Positions 1-11,700 of a stretch of DNA of 64,000 nt are shown here, one piece after another (positions within the stretch are counted from its first letter, which is position 1; the number at the start of each line of letters is the position of its first letter). Position numbers and translations under genes: made by a program. The notes under the pieces were generated by a model that was given only the letters and a program-made list of their open reading frames with translations, was not told the DNA's origin and did no database searches. The DNA comes from Stromatinia cepivora. Taxonomy: Eukaryota; Ascomycota; Leotiomycetes; Helotiales; Sclerotiniaceae. The stretch is from the NCBI GenBank assembly GCA_014898415.1, contig RCTD01000027.1, forward strand, positions 744,001 through 808,000, written 5' to 3'.

Positions 1-2050
1 GAGATGATGTCATCTTAATGCGAGAACAAACAAGCGATAAAAGATAGGGGAGATAATAGATACCTTCATATAATGGCCAAACTTTAAATCACTCACAAAC
101 CCCAACCAACCTGACTCATAGTAATATACCCATAAGTTTTAAAAATCATCAATGCCAACGGTTTCCCAGGTTGCATATACCCGAATATAAATCCGTTAAC
201 ACATTCAACCCGATCTGGGTATTGGTAATAGCTTGAATGATACCAATGGATAAGGAAAAGAAAAATGAGATTCCAAGAGCTATGAGGAAAGCCCACCAGG
301 TGAGATTGGTTGGGAAAGAGAGGATGGTTATGGAGGAGTCTCCGTCTATTAGGATGAAGAGAGACATGTACCACCAGGTTGGTGCTTCGGGGTACTTTTG
401 CATCATATTTTCATGGTTAATATGTATGTTCGTGCATTGGTTAGATGGATGGAGATGAGATGGGGAGTAAATATACCTTCATATGGATATCGGGAGTTTC
501 TTCTTTAGTACTATTGCGGAATTATGCCCAAATTTGTTTTCTATGATGTAGATACGTACACACAATCAATGAAGAAATAGCAGTGAATGATAATCCATAT
601 GAGATAGCAAAAGTAGTTGACAATAAGAGAGGTGAGTATACTTTATATTCCGCTAAATTGAGAATAAAATCCTTGGTTAAGATTCTCGTAGTGTTATATG
701 CCGCTCCAGTATTATCATATGTAAAATTATCACTCATTGGTAGAAATGCTGAGCTCCATGCTCCGGAGTAATGGATAATCGATGCGCCAATCATGTAAAT
801 GAGATCATACCAATAAGAGTATTGGCAATTGCATCCCACCTAGTTTTGCATGTCAGTATGTCACTTTGTAATTACGAAAACATGGAATATTACTCACGGA
901 GGAATCATAGGACTACCCAAAAACCCAGAAATCTGAGTCTAATCAAACGTCAACGGAATAAAGGAAAGACCAGTCGTGCCACCGAATAATTGATTAACAA
1001 CAACATTGTCAGGAGCAATCCAAGTAGCAAATTCGAAGACTGAGAGAAATTGAGCGAGAAACCCAGGAATAAAGTACCAAAAAAAGCACCGGAAATTACA
1101 TATACAAATCATTTGTAACGATGTATCGTGCCTCCAAAGATAGTTGGATCGAGTTTCTCGTTGTTCTCATACATGGCATTCATGAGGGTGACGCTCACAA
1201 GATTAGCGGGCCAGATCATAACTGAGGGGTAACTAGAAGGCGTGTGAGTAGAGTAGATAGTCATCAATGTGGGTTAGAAGGGAACTTACACTAAGTACTT
1301 GCGCAACATACCAGCAATACCATAATCAATCAACTGAGTCGACACAACCAACAGTACTGTACTTGGAAGACCAAACTGAAATTTTGCTTGTAGAAAGCAA
1401 TTTGTGCTAGCAAAATATCAGTAGCATATACTGCACTTAAACTTGCATTCGCCATAATGACAATGATTGAATGTTCCTTGATATTGAGCGGCGCTGGGTT
1501 CAAAAACCACTTCGGACTAGAAGTATTAAACTGTCTTTTGGGTATGACTTTTGGGTATGACTTTAGCCCATCCATGACCTAAAGTCCAAGCAATAATCTG
1601 AGCAATTAAAGCACCAAGACCAATTGAAGGGGATCGAAGCGAGAAAACCGTATTCATCGATGCTCCAGCAATAGCGAGTAACATTCCGATCGTCCAGGCA
1701 CGAATCGTGTTTGCGGGTACATCCTCATCATAATTCTTAACTGCTGCTCGGACTTCCGGGTATGGAGAATCCTCCAGAATGACTGTGTGAGCATCGTCGT
1801 CAAAGGTTGGGCTATCCAAGATCTTTGACACCTTTCCATCCTCTGGATAATTTGGATCTATCTCTGAATAAGCTTGTTGATGATGTATTGATAAACATGC
1901 TAACCAACCCCATTGTGAGAACTTTTCTTTCGAATCCGTAACTGGATTTAATCTAAGTCGAGCGATGGAAATCCCATCCGTCATATCTCTACTACTAGAA
2001 TTAATATCATCTATATTAGGATTCACATCTCGATCATAATGTTGTGCCAT
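1..2050 (-). pseudogene. Oligopeptide transporter (OPT family) pseudogene, 3' end outside window
   Basis: Reading from the ATG at 2050 downward, the translation matches the OPT family (proton-coupled small peptide/siderophore-type transporters of the plasma membrane): a SPYPEVRAAV block, RAWTIGMLL, WPANLVSVTLMNAMYE, a YDNTGAAYN block, HHRKQIW, PTWWYMSLF, then GYMQPGKPLALMIFKTYGY. The frame is broken repeatedly. A perfect 13-bp tandem duplication at 1535-1560 shifts the frame after AKVIPK. One base is missing near 1380 after FYKQN. There are stops where the family has Trp (1109-1111 TGA, 939-941 TAG) and probably Gln (522-524 TAA). Further shifts lie near 1070, 800, 215 and 100. Introns still look normal, for example 1233-1289 with GTAAGT. 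The gene continues left of the window. It cannot make a full transporter. OPT assignment is secure; decay is seen directly. Confidence 0.9.
1535..1560. repeat. 13-bp perfect tandem duplication inside the OPT pseudogene
   Basis: The 13-base unit CTTTTGGGTATGA occurs twice in direct succession. Removing one copy restores the family-like reading AKVIPKRQFNTS, so the duplication is a disabling insertion rather than a natural part of the gene. Confidence 0.9.
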
Positions 2051-3462
2051 CGAACCAGCCGACTTTTCTTCTTGTGGGGGGGATATAATGAATGTGATGA
2101 AGATCGATCAACGGTCTGACGAGAGAAGAGGTACAAAGGATACATGGTATATAAGTCTTTGAATTATGATACTGCCGTATCCTACGCCCCAAAGAATTAT
2201 ATACCAGAAATTTTCGATCAGAACGTAGTCTGATCCTAGACTTAGATGAAGCACGATTGATCCTAGGAAGAAGTAAAATCAGATAAGATATCACACTGCC
2301 ATGTTCGTGATTTCCGTCAATCCGTTGTAGGATAGTGGAAACTACTTTCGTGCTTGTCCTAGAACGAATCGTAGATCCAAGACGCAATCCTCTCCATACC
2401 CTCTACATATTCAACACTCGCACATGAACATAGGATGGAAACCCATATCGCCAACCCCGCGTGTCCCTAATCACCTCATCCCCATATCCAAAAACCACGA
2501 ATGGCCTCCTCCCAAATAACCTCTAATCTCAAAAAGCCCATGCCTCCACCCCACAAAACACCACCACGACAGAAAATCTTCATGCATAGATGAAATAACC
2601 TTAAAGTAAAATAAACAAACTAATTGAACCAAAAGAAACAAGCTACCGAAGCCACGGCACCGGTAGAAGCCAGAAATCTCAGAAGCTTAAAATCTTGCTG
2701 AACACTACTCGAGTAATCCTGGATATCCTTTGGTGGTGATCACACTTATAAGACACCACCTCGATATCCATCCATGGATCTCATCAATGTTCACGGACTT
2801 ACGAATCAGAATACCTAATGAGGTAATGATTATAAAATTTATTTTCAACTTTATTCAACTTTTTTTAACGATCAAATCTATAAACTTAAAAAGAATAATT
2901 ATAAAACTGTATACCTAATACTCTCAGAAAATATGACCCCGGATGACGAGAGGTGGTCTGTGGTGTGGCGGTGGAAGCGCACTAGTTCCAATATGCCTAG
3001 GGTCCGCCACGATTACCCCACAGAGGCTGTGCATACCACATTACGAACAAACCTCATGTCGAGTGAAGCTTTCCGCATTACACAATCACAACGGAGCATT
3101 TTGGGTACAGCTTCATGTGAAGTTAAGACTGCCGCCATCCAGACGAAAGATGGGTTTCATCTACTCTTACAAATCAGAAAAGTCCACAAAGCAAAAAGCC
3201 CTGCCTATGTATCAAGAAATCTTCACCGCGAGGAGTTACGTTAAATCATCACACTTCACGCGTGCATATATCTTGTAGGAATATGATGTATCGATCAAAA
3301 ATCTACACACAAGCCAAATCCAGGCGATAGCAGCTAATATCCGCTGCAAAACGTAAGCACCCCTAAGCAGCGCATATCCCATCCGCAGATATGAAACATA
3401 GAACCGAATCAAAGTAAGTGTTCCATATTGTAATGACGAGCTCTGAGTTCATAAAATCATTA
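2051..3462. other. Gene-free stretch, AT-rich in the middle
   Basis: This holds the presumed promoter of the OPT pseudogene and then unassigned DNA. The part around 2830-2930 is very AT-rich. Several open frames of 60-117 codons occur on both strands, but none resembles a protein and none shows a start plus splice pattern like the neighbouring genes. Confidence 0.5.
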
Positions 3463-4959
3463 TCATTCCCTCCGTCCTATCATTATTTCATCCCAGGTAT
3501 CATTGCGTAACGTAGTATGCGTATGTGGTAAAGTTCTAGGTTCTTGTGGTGACTGGATTGAATTCGAGTTGAGTTGCATATGGCTTGGGAGACGACGAAA
3601 TATCGCCATTCTTCCTCGCCATTTGACAACTCCTGTTGATTCATCCTCGTCGTGAGTCTTGCCATCTAAGACGGCAATCTGACGGCATAAAACACACCAT
3701 CAGTGACATACCACTACACAATAAAACGACTTGATCAGCAAATTTCCAAAGTTACAAAGCAAGAAACCTACCCTAACTTCACCAATATCACCACTATCAA
3801 TCGTCAACCTATTTCTCTGAGTCCAGGTATTGTCGACCTCACGAACCCAATACATGCGGAATGGATCATCATCAGATGGTTTCATATCTTGCTTCTTGTT
3901 CGCATCTGGTGTCTGCATTTGTTGCAATTGGATTTCACTACCGGTAGCTCCATATGAGTTCATGGCGGGTTGGGGAACATAACCTGCGCCGAAAGGAACA
4001 TGTTGACTGTGGCCTGCAAATTGGAGGTAAGGGTTGTATGGGTATGGTTGGAAGGCGGGTTGAGGCATGACGGGTTGATGTTGAGGTGCCTAAAGAAGAA
4101 GTGTTAGCATTGCAGTCAAAAAATTGTGACATTAGAAGCAGGAAAATTATCGTGCGCAACTTGCGCCCGAGTAAAGTGAATAAAAACTCAAGTCAGAGGT
4201 AGGAACTTGCTGCAAATTGAGGGAAGCACTGAAGGTAAGGAGATTGTAGAGGTGTCATGGCAGGTACAGGAGCGACTGGAATGGGAGTTTTAGTTTCTCG
4301 AACGTAGACAACTCCGTTGACTATGATGGCGCCATCAGCGCGAGGGATGTAGGTATGCTCATGAGGTCCAGCGGTAGTATCTGGAACTTGAGGCTGAAAG
4401 TTTTGGACTGGTATTTGACCCATTGTCGGTTGAATGCTTTGAAGTATCGAGATCAATTTATTGGTTGTAGAATTGATGGTGTTGATTCCAATATCTCTTA
4501 AAAGTCGAGATATCAAAATTAAATTTTGAGATGTTGAGTTCATGGAAGTTGGGGTTGAAGTTGAAGTTTCCAAGTTCTTGCCGAGTTGCTCAAGTATTAA
4601 TAAATAAATGTTTGGATGCAAGATCCAGAAGCGACAAAGTGAATTTTCCGATTTGGATCGGAAAGTTATTACCACCAAGGACCAATTATCAATGTCATAG
4701 TAGAGTCAAATGACCACGAGCACAATTCATAGACCCGGGGAAATGAAGGAAACAAGATGGAGAAATAAGGAAGGAAGGAAGGAAGGAAGGGAGACAAGAA
4801 ATAACTTACACCTGTAATCCGAACCCATTGGCGTGTATTTGGATCAAACACCATAACACCTTTATCATCCTTCCTCTTCTTCCTCTTCCTCTTCTTCTTC
4901 TTCTTCTCTTCCTCAAGATACACATCGGTAAAAGGCCAGCATGGGAAGCACATCTTCAC
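3463..4959 (-). CDS. Hypothetical fungal protein, four exons, about 290 aa
   Basis: I do not recognise the family. Proposed exons are 4959-4809, 4393-4211, 4090-3772 and 3678-3463. The start MKMCFPCWPF is followed by a Glu/Lys/Arg tract coded by CTT/CCT-rich DNA at about 4862-4913. Three short segments have a similar aromatic-V-R core: QWVRITG, VVYVRETK and YWVREVDNTWTQ, suggesting a weak internal repeat. The middle is rich in Pro, Gln and Tyr. Intron 1 (4394-4808) is long for this window and contains a (GGAA)n tract; its 3' splice site is the least certain. Intron 2 (4210-4091) appears to use a GC donor. Intron 3 has GTAGGT and joins in phase 0. No signal peptide or membrane span was seen after the first Cys-rich residues. 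Function unknown. Confidence 0.65.
4767..4790. repeat. (GGAA)n microsatellite in an intron
   Basis: Six uninterrupted GGAA-type units lie in intron 1 of the 3463-4959 gene; on the coding strand this is a TTCC tract near the 5' splice site. Confidence 0.85.
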
Positions 4960-5637
4960 CGTGTTTTTTTTTTAGGTATACTAGCCAGTGTTTGTGAAGT
5001 AAATGGAGATCCAAATAGTACCTAGTTGAGCTTGATACAAGGAGTAACTTCAACCTGATGAGATGAAATTGTATTTTACAGGAAGTGGGTGTCTGTCTGA
5101 AAAGACATGGCTTCTCTCGGCATAGAAGATTCCCATTTTCTAATTTAGAGTGAATTGAAGAGACGAATTTTCAGGGTGCGCAACATATAAAGCATGTGGC
5201 TCAAATGAGTCATGTGGCTTGCTCCCACCTACTTGTTACGTTTTAAACCTTTCCTCACTGACAATTCATTCCTGTAATGTGAACTTAGTACATTGCAAAC
5301 CATGACTTCGACAAGATGAAGTCATCCTAAGGTGGAAACAGCTTGTCTCGAGGCTGTTCCTTGTAGACACCACCCGAACATTTTTGTAGTAATAAAATAT
5401 TAAAATACTGGTATTTTGCGTTGACTTATTTTGCACTGCTGAATCGCGGTTTTTCCCGAACGTCCAAATGTCTCATTCAGAATGGGAGTTCCTGCTAGTA
5501 ATTTCAATTTTCAAACTTGCTTCTAACACTCAAATGTTCCTCATAAAGCATGGAAATGCTCCTCCAGATAGCTAATGCTTCTCGCCTCGAAGGCTTTCCA
5601 AGTTCACTGATGAAGCGTCCCAAACTCGAGGAATTCA
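4960..5637. other. Intergenic, 3' side of one gene and 5' side of another
   Basis: This lies upstream of the 3463-4959 gene and downstream of the 5638-6984 gene, both on the minus strand. No credible coding frame was found. It probably holds the promoter of the former and the 3' UTR of the latter. Confidence 0.5.
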
Positions 5638-6984
5638 TTATGTACTCTTGCGAGGACTCTTATGGATTCTGTTCCAGTAATCAAACCAATCATCTCCATA
5701 GTTACCAACAACCTCCTCGTCATCAAAGAATCCAGCCTCTTCCAACTCCTTCTCCCACTTTGTACTAAAAGCACGCTCCTCCTCTCGGGTGTCGAAATAT
5801 CTTTGCTGACAATCTTTATCTAGCGACTAGTAGAAAAAGAGCACTTAGTAAGTGATAGTAAGTGTCTAAGTCTATGTTGACAAACAAATAGCGGGTGTGA
5901 GGTTAAATTGAAATGTACTTACATGCATGATCGCGACACTACATTTTGATGTCTCTCCCCACTCTGCATATTTGGCGTTGACGCAGCGGATGCCGTCCAG
6001 CATAACCATGTAGTCATTTTCAGTTCTGATGCATTTCCACCCGGGCTTGGCAGCAGGGTCTTTGCTCACATTTGGCAATCGATACATCCAAGGGCCATCT
6101 GAAAGATTGTAGCCTTTGTCATTAGGGTCTCGTGTTGTTGTATCTGGTATACTCTGTGCCGACTCGGTATTGTTCAACGATGAACCAGTTGGATCCGCGG
6201 ATTGTTCCGAGGCATTCGTGTCTTGGGTGCTAGAGGTGCTGATCACTTCCTTGTTCCAGTAAAGGGGAGGCAATGTGATGTTTTCTGGAGGAATCTTGCT
6301 ATTTCGCGTCTCGCCTTTGAGGGTAGACATAAAGCTGGGGAAAGATGTCTTGTACTTGAAATACAACAAGTCAACCTTAGAACATTGGCCCCAACCTTCA
6401 ATCAACGTGATCAACAGAATCCCAAAATCATGCTCCTCCTCTTGAATTTCAAACCCGAGCCTCTTTCGCTCCATGTCCTCCACGATAAGCACTGCCTATA
6501 TTCACGCAAGTTACTGAGTTGATCTGCTCTGTATGTAAACCAGAGTAAGGAAGACAAAAATGAAAACAGAAGTTTATACCTTTGACAAAATCGTTTTCTC
6601 GAGTATTTTCGGGTCTTTTTCTGAAAGACCTCTTTCCTTGATATCCTCATCAAAGAGTTCCTCAACGGATCTTCTCATATCTTCAGTGTTGGGGTTCTGT
6701 ATATAATGAAGTATTTTTTGACCCAGCTCTTCACGCGTGGCGGTCTCTCTTTCAGTCTTGTCAATGACTGCTGGCAAACCTTCTCCCTCACCTAATGACA
6801 TGGCAGCAGCAAATGGCATGGTCGTGTTTGGATCATACATTGAGAGATTCGTCAGGACCATAGAAGGAACACCCCTTGAGGCGCCTATTCCATCTTTGAA
6901 AACACTTTGGAGAATCATGTGCTTCACTTCAAGAGGCGTGTAGGCACGGACGGAAGGAGCTTGTATGGAGGCAGATGAGTTCAT
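5638..6984 (-). CDS. Hypothetical fungal protein, three exons, about 388 aa
   Basis: Not recognised. Exons are 6984-6580, 6495-5923 and 5826-5638, joined in phase 0 by GTATAAAC/AATATAG and GTAAGTAC/CTACTAG introns; the ATG at 6984 begins MNSSASIQAP. The first half has a helical acidic region ending SEKDPKILEKTILSK. The centre is Ser/Thr/Asn-rich and low in complexity (about 6120-6240). It is followed by a compact block with GPWMYRLPNVSKDP and a Cys-containing segment (RCVNAKYAEW, SKCSVAIMH). The C-terminus is strongly acidic and aromatic (FFDDEEVV, DDWFDYWN). There is no signal peptide and no membrane span, so a soluble protein is likely. The intact frame across three exons supports a real gene. 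Confidence 0.75.
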
Positions 6985-7598
6985 GATGATGGTTACTGGT
7001 TCTGTTGACTATCAAAGAATTTGTGAAAGCTCGAATTGCTAGAAGAATTTTTTGAAATATGGAAGAGAATTTTAAATGATAAGCGGTGGAAAATTCAGGT
7101 GTAGTAAAATTACGGCAGTAGTCCTTGTAAAGTACCTAGTACGGACGAGCGTGGAGAGTGATTGAAATCCTTGGAATGGTTTGATTCTTCTAGTTTTCAT
7201 CATATGGAATTCTTCGGACGAAATCGGTTCATCTCGTAAGAGGAAGGTGCAACCAATACAGCCCTAAAATGTTCTCCAGAATTCAAGACCAACCTGAGTT
7301 CAATGACTCTGCATTACTCCTGATACTACAGTGCCCAAACCACCTTGGTACACATCCAGTACCTGTCCCATCTATATATACATTGCCCTTCTTGGGGAAA
7401 GAGGAGAGATAAACCCGCTTATGCAACCCGCGCCAATAACAAAATCTATTATAATGACAAAGCACAATACAATGAGTGCTAATGCGTTGAAGAAAGCTTG
7501 GAGCAATGGGGAATGTTCGCTGGTTCGCGGATCTTGAAATCATAAGAAGGTCGCTGTTTCGTGATGGAAGGAGGAATTTTTATCGTTATTTTGGTCAT
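6985..7598. other. Intergenic between the unknown gene and TIM23
   Basis: This contains the promoter of the 5638-6984 gene and the TIM23 3' UTR. On the minus strand an ATG-less open frame at about 7369-7530 codes for a hydrophobic stretch (ALIVLCFVIIIDFVIG). No splice junction in the right phase links it to TIM23, so it is not called as a gene. Confidence 0.45.
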
Positions 7599-8312
7599 TT
7601 AAAATATTGCTTTTCTTGCTACCTTGAGAGTATTGTCAGTAAATTCATGTCGAAATAGCAGACAGGCCGAGTATCTACTTACTGCCCATGCGCCGGCTAC
7701 AGAAGCCACGATCCCACCAGAAATCATCATAGGTCGAACTCCTCTTGTACTTTTAAAGATCATCCCACTCAGCGCACCCGCAAGAACACTGTTCGCCGAG
7801 TCATGCCTGCCCCTCATATGTCCAATAAAAGAATTGAACCCGTTGTAGACCATCGCGATCACTCCTGCAGAGTTGCCCAAGAATGGTCCTCGTCTCGTAA
7901 CAGCGTTCAGCACCGAGTTCAATCGTAACTTTGGTGGTTGTGTCGCAGACCTCCTTAAACCCTCCTGTAATCCCCAAGCACCTCCCACAGTCAATGCCGT
8001 CAAATATGTAACACCGGTACCATAACATAAATCGTCCGACCAACCTCGCGAGGGTAAAGCAGATTGCGATCCTGGAAGGTCCGAGAGAGTAGATTCTTCG
8101 AGGGATAGATAGTCTAAAGTCTGTTGGTTTAGACCAGCCATAGGATGAAGTTGTGATGGATCTATGAGCTCTGGTCCTGTAAGAAAAGAGTTGACATCTT
8201 GACCTTCTTGAGGGTTGAAAGGTGTGGGTGTGAATGTGTCCGTTGGGGTTGATCCGCCACTAGAAGTATCCTTTGATGGCTTTCGCCCTGTCAACTTATC
8301 CCAGAATGACAT
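7599..8312 (-). CDS. TIM23: Mitochondrial inner membrane translocase subunit Tim23
   Basis: Channel subunit of the TIM23 presequence translocase in the mitochondrial inner membrane, which imports matrix and inner-membrane precursors. The N-terminal ~80 residues are hydrophilic and Pro/Ser/Thr-rich (intermembrane-space part). Then comes the Tim17/22/23 domain with GVTYLTALTVGGAWGLQEG, RGPFLGNSAGVIAM, HDSANSVLAGALSGM and the STRGVRPMMISGG block. Exon 1 is 8312-7683; a 60-bp intron (7682-7623, GTAAGT...AAG) leads to a tiny last exon 7622-7599 coding VARKAIF. Reading through the intron would give an unrelated tail, so the spliced form (217 aa) is preferred; its length fits the family. It is divergent from TRM732 with about 460 bp between start codons. 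Confidence 0.95.
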   Translation of the reverse strand: MSFWDKLTGRKPSKDTSSGGSTPTDTFTPTPFNPQEGQDVNSFLTGPELIDPSQLHPMAGLNQQTLDYLSLEESTLSDLPGSQSALPSRGWSDDLCYGTGVTYLTALTVGGAWGLQEGLRRSATQPPKLRLNSVLNAVTRRGPFLGNSAGVIAMVYNGFNSFIGHMRGRHDSANSVLAGALSGMIFKSTRGVRPMMISGGIVASVAGAWAVSRYSACLLFRHEFTDNTLKVARKAIF

Positions 8313-8774
8313 TTTCGAATATCTATATGCGAATCTGTAGGATATGGAATCGAGACCGGCGCGAATACCGCAAGTTGGGTTGTAGGGTTGATAATATGTA
8401 AATATAACAAAGCTCAGTCAAGGACTTCAAGCGTATCTTTTACATTTTCAATTCAAAAATTTAGTTCCCTCCCGGATTATGACGATGGTCCGTGCACGGT
8501 CCATGCCAGCTCACGTGCAAGATCATAAATCATAATAATTTCTCCCACACCATCAAACTTGTACTTCAACTGATAATAAATACACAATAGGATACTTCTG
8601 TGGGATATTAGTAATCTTCAAATTCGTTCATTTTATTCTCATCTTAGAGATCATCTGCAAAGCCTCATATAACATTTTATTCATCTTCGCCGACAGAAAC
8701 AACGAAAACGTTCAGGGACAAAATAAATCGCAGTGGAAATAATCCCCCCTCCCCCGCCTGAAGCGAGGATTGAA
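8313..8774. promoter_or_regulatory. Shared TIM23/TRM732 divergent promoter region with two palindromes
   Basis: Both flanking genes start outward from this 462-bp gap. It carries a CACGTG E-box at 8512-8517 and a 10-base palindrome CCGTGCACGG at 8490-8499. CACGTG is the core bound by Cbf1/USF-type bHLH factors in fungi. Its role here is inferred from position only. Confidence 0.5.
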
Positions 8775-11700
8775 ATGCCGCTCGACCACTCAGACAATAC
8801 AATGTCATCTACACCCCCTGATACTAAAGCTCCAACGGATGATCGACTTCTATCCAGATGGATTGAAAACCAACGCGAATCAACTCAATTACAGTAACAC
8901 TGAAATATTCTCTATATTGGCCATCTTACTGATTATTATTCCCAGGCTTACAAGAAGTAGTCTCGATGACTTTTTGGAGAAAGCTGCTCAACCACGACAT
9001 GTGAGCATTTATTACCCTTCTATACCATTTTTTATTTATTTTATTTCTTGCTATACCTCAATGTCCTGCTGTATCTAAATGTCCTGCTCTGCCCCGATGT
9101 TCTTCTATTTTTAACCGTCAGGCTCTATTTCAACGTTCGGGTTTTGTCATTGTTCAATTCTGTTTCGGTATCTGATTGATTTCCAATATCAAACTCAATT
9201 TCATGTTCGATTTCATTTCAATACTCAACAACCTTTTTATTGTCCAGATCTACTCTAGACACCGGCTTTACTTGGGTGCTCAACTCTCACTTCATGTAAA
9301 GTTCCGTTTCCGACTTTCATACTGACTATGTGACGCTGCAGGCCTCCGGGAATGCGTGTATTAAATTGTGCCATTTTATTGAACAGTGTAGAGCCTCGCC
9401 ATCCCTTTCTCTTAGGGAAGCAGTGTATTCCAAGAAAACTTGTCTAGACCTGTTTAATTTCTACTTGGAATGGAACGAGAAAAATCAACATCGGTCAATG
9501 CGTCAAGTTTTGGATCTATTGACGTCACTCCTTAATTCTCATCCAGATAAAAGTGTTTCAAAGTCTCTGGTAACTATCATTGTGGAAAGGTTGCTCTCCG
9601 TGATCAGTCATCAGGCTTCACAACCCCTGGTCAAGCCAGCCTTCAAAATCTTGGAGCACTTGATAGGAAAGGGTACAGTTATCATCGATGATCTCGCCGC
9701 ATCTCAAAAAGAATCAACACAAAAAGGGACTCTACCGAGCTCTACACTTGATGGCATAATCTCCGAGACTTTTCAATGGATGAACCTCCAGGATGTCTCG
9801 CCTTCTGCAGGAAAGTTCTTGGTGTCCCTCTTCAAAGTGTCAAAGGAGCTTGCTACTGAAGTAAAAACTGATGAATCCAAAGCCCACACTAGACTATGGC
9901 AACGTTGGATCAGTGAGGGCCTTAGCCAGAACCCTGATGCTCTTGAGAATATTAAGAATTACCTCCTTCCGCCTCTTTTCAAACTTGACCGTGTTGGCTC
10001 TTTAGCTTTTTTGCAAGATCTAAATCAGAAGGGACCTTTAGATATGCAGGGACAGAATATGGAATCTGAATCGCTGGCTCATTTGTCTGCAATAGAAGTT
10101 GGGAAGAAAGCCGGTCTGGTTGAGGATTCTAGTAAGTGTCCCCCTCACACCTGCGGGACCAACCAATTAACAGCAATAGATGCCACCTCATTTTTGAAGC
10201 CTCCAAAGAAGAATTCCGGCTGTATCATTTTACATGAAGATACCATTCGCCCATTGTTGACCCATCCTTCCGATACTGTTAGATCATTGGCTTTCTCAGT
10301 CTTGGTGTCATCCGCCTCGTCAATTCGGCCATTCAGCCCCGCTGCGCTCACTTTCCTACAAGATAATATGGCTCATCTTTACGCTGACACTGATGCCAAA
10401 TTTCGTAATGATGTTCTAAGCAACACTAAGCACATGATAGAACGTATCAAAGGTGCAACAGCGTACCTGGTTAGGGAGATTGACCGCATGATTATCCAAG
10501 GCCGTCAGAGTGATCGTTCAGATGCCCAACAACTACTTGAAAATCATGAAACCTTCCTTGTGTGGTTTTTGGAATTCTTGCAAGGGGAGCTCGTGCCTAC
10601 AGCATCTTATCAACGGCATATCACATCGTTAAGAGCAATATCCTTGCTGCTACGTTCAGGCATAGAAGAGTATTCATCTGAAGACCGAAAGTCAACAACT
10701 ACGCCTGATGCTACTATTTGGGCTCACAAGTTGAGCGTGTTCAATCCAGAGTCGATGCGACTCATTCTTGATCTTCTCATGGACCCATTCGAAGACGTCA
10801 GAAATGGAGCCACGGCGATATTGAAATTGGCTAGTCCCCATAATTTCAGATCCTCGAAGTCTCAGTCTCGAGGAGACTTTGACGTGTTAATGGAGTTCAT
10901 TAGTCGTGCCGAGGATTTTGCAAAGCGTACAGGTCGAGCAGATTATGCCGATGGAGTTGCACGGTCATACCAAATTCTTTATGGTCTCTCGGACGCAAAG
11001 GGCCGTCTGATTCTCGTCGAAGGTCTCGTCGTCGGATTAGAGAGAAAAGTGGCAATCGCCCAGAAAGATTTAGGTGAAGCTGTTCTTGTTGCTCCGATCC
11101 ACAGTGACTTTTCAACAATAAGGTAAGCTCTCTTCGACGGGTAACAAGGATTAGGCTGACTTTTGTTATAAGTTACATTTGGGAAGAGATTGACTTCTCA
11201 CGAGATGATTCGGGGGATGAGGAGTTCGCTAGAATCCGGAAGGAATGGGAAGTCTTGCAAAGTCGCATCATTGCAAGTTGTTCCAGCATATGGGATGCTG
11301 TAAAGGACATTCTATGTAACGATTCACCAGAAGGCCATATCCCCGAAGATGTTGATGATATCGAGTCTATTGATACCAAGGATGTGTTGAGTTACAGCTT
11401 CAGGGCGATTCATGAATCGAGGTGGATCACTCTCTTATCAGTTTACTAGGTTTCGGGTAGCTAACTCATTTTTTTTTTTAGTAATCTGATAAGGACTGTT
11501 GTAACAAAAGCAAAGGATCGCCATCATGATGGGTCTTTAGTAATGAGCTCTGAGCTCTTCACGAGAGCAGGAAACTTAACCTTCGAACAACTTTCTAGCC
11601 TACGACATCGTGGGGCCTTTTCTACAGTCTCGTTAACATTTACTAGATGCTGTCAGCTTTCGCAATGTCATGCCTCGAGTGATTTGCTTGAGATCTGGTA

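Noticed and set aside
2034..2387. 117-codon minus-strand frame upstream of the OPT pseudogene
   Set aside because: It overlaps the presumed promoter and the OPT start, is Arg/Ser-rich and unlike any protein I know.
2933..3278. Two overlapping plus-strand frames of 103 and 111 codons
   Set aside because: No splice partners, no recognisable motifs, and two registers open at once suggest chance.
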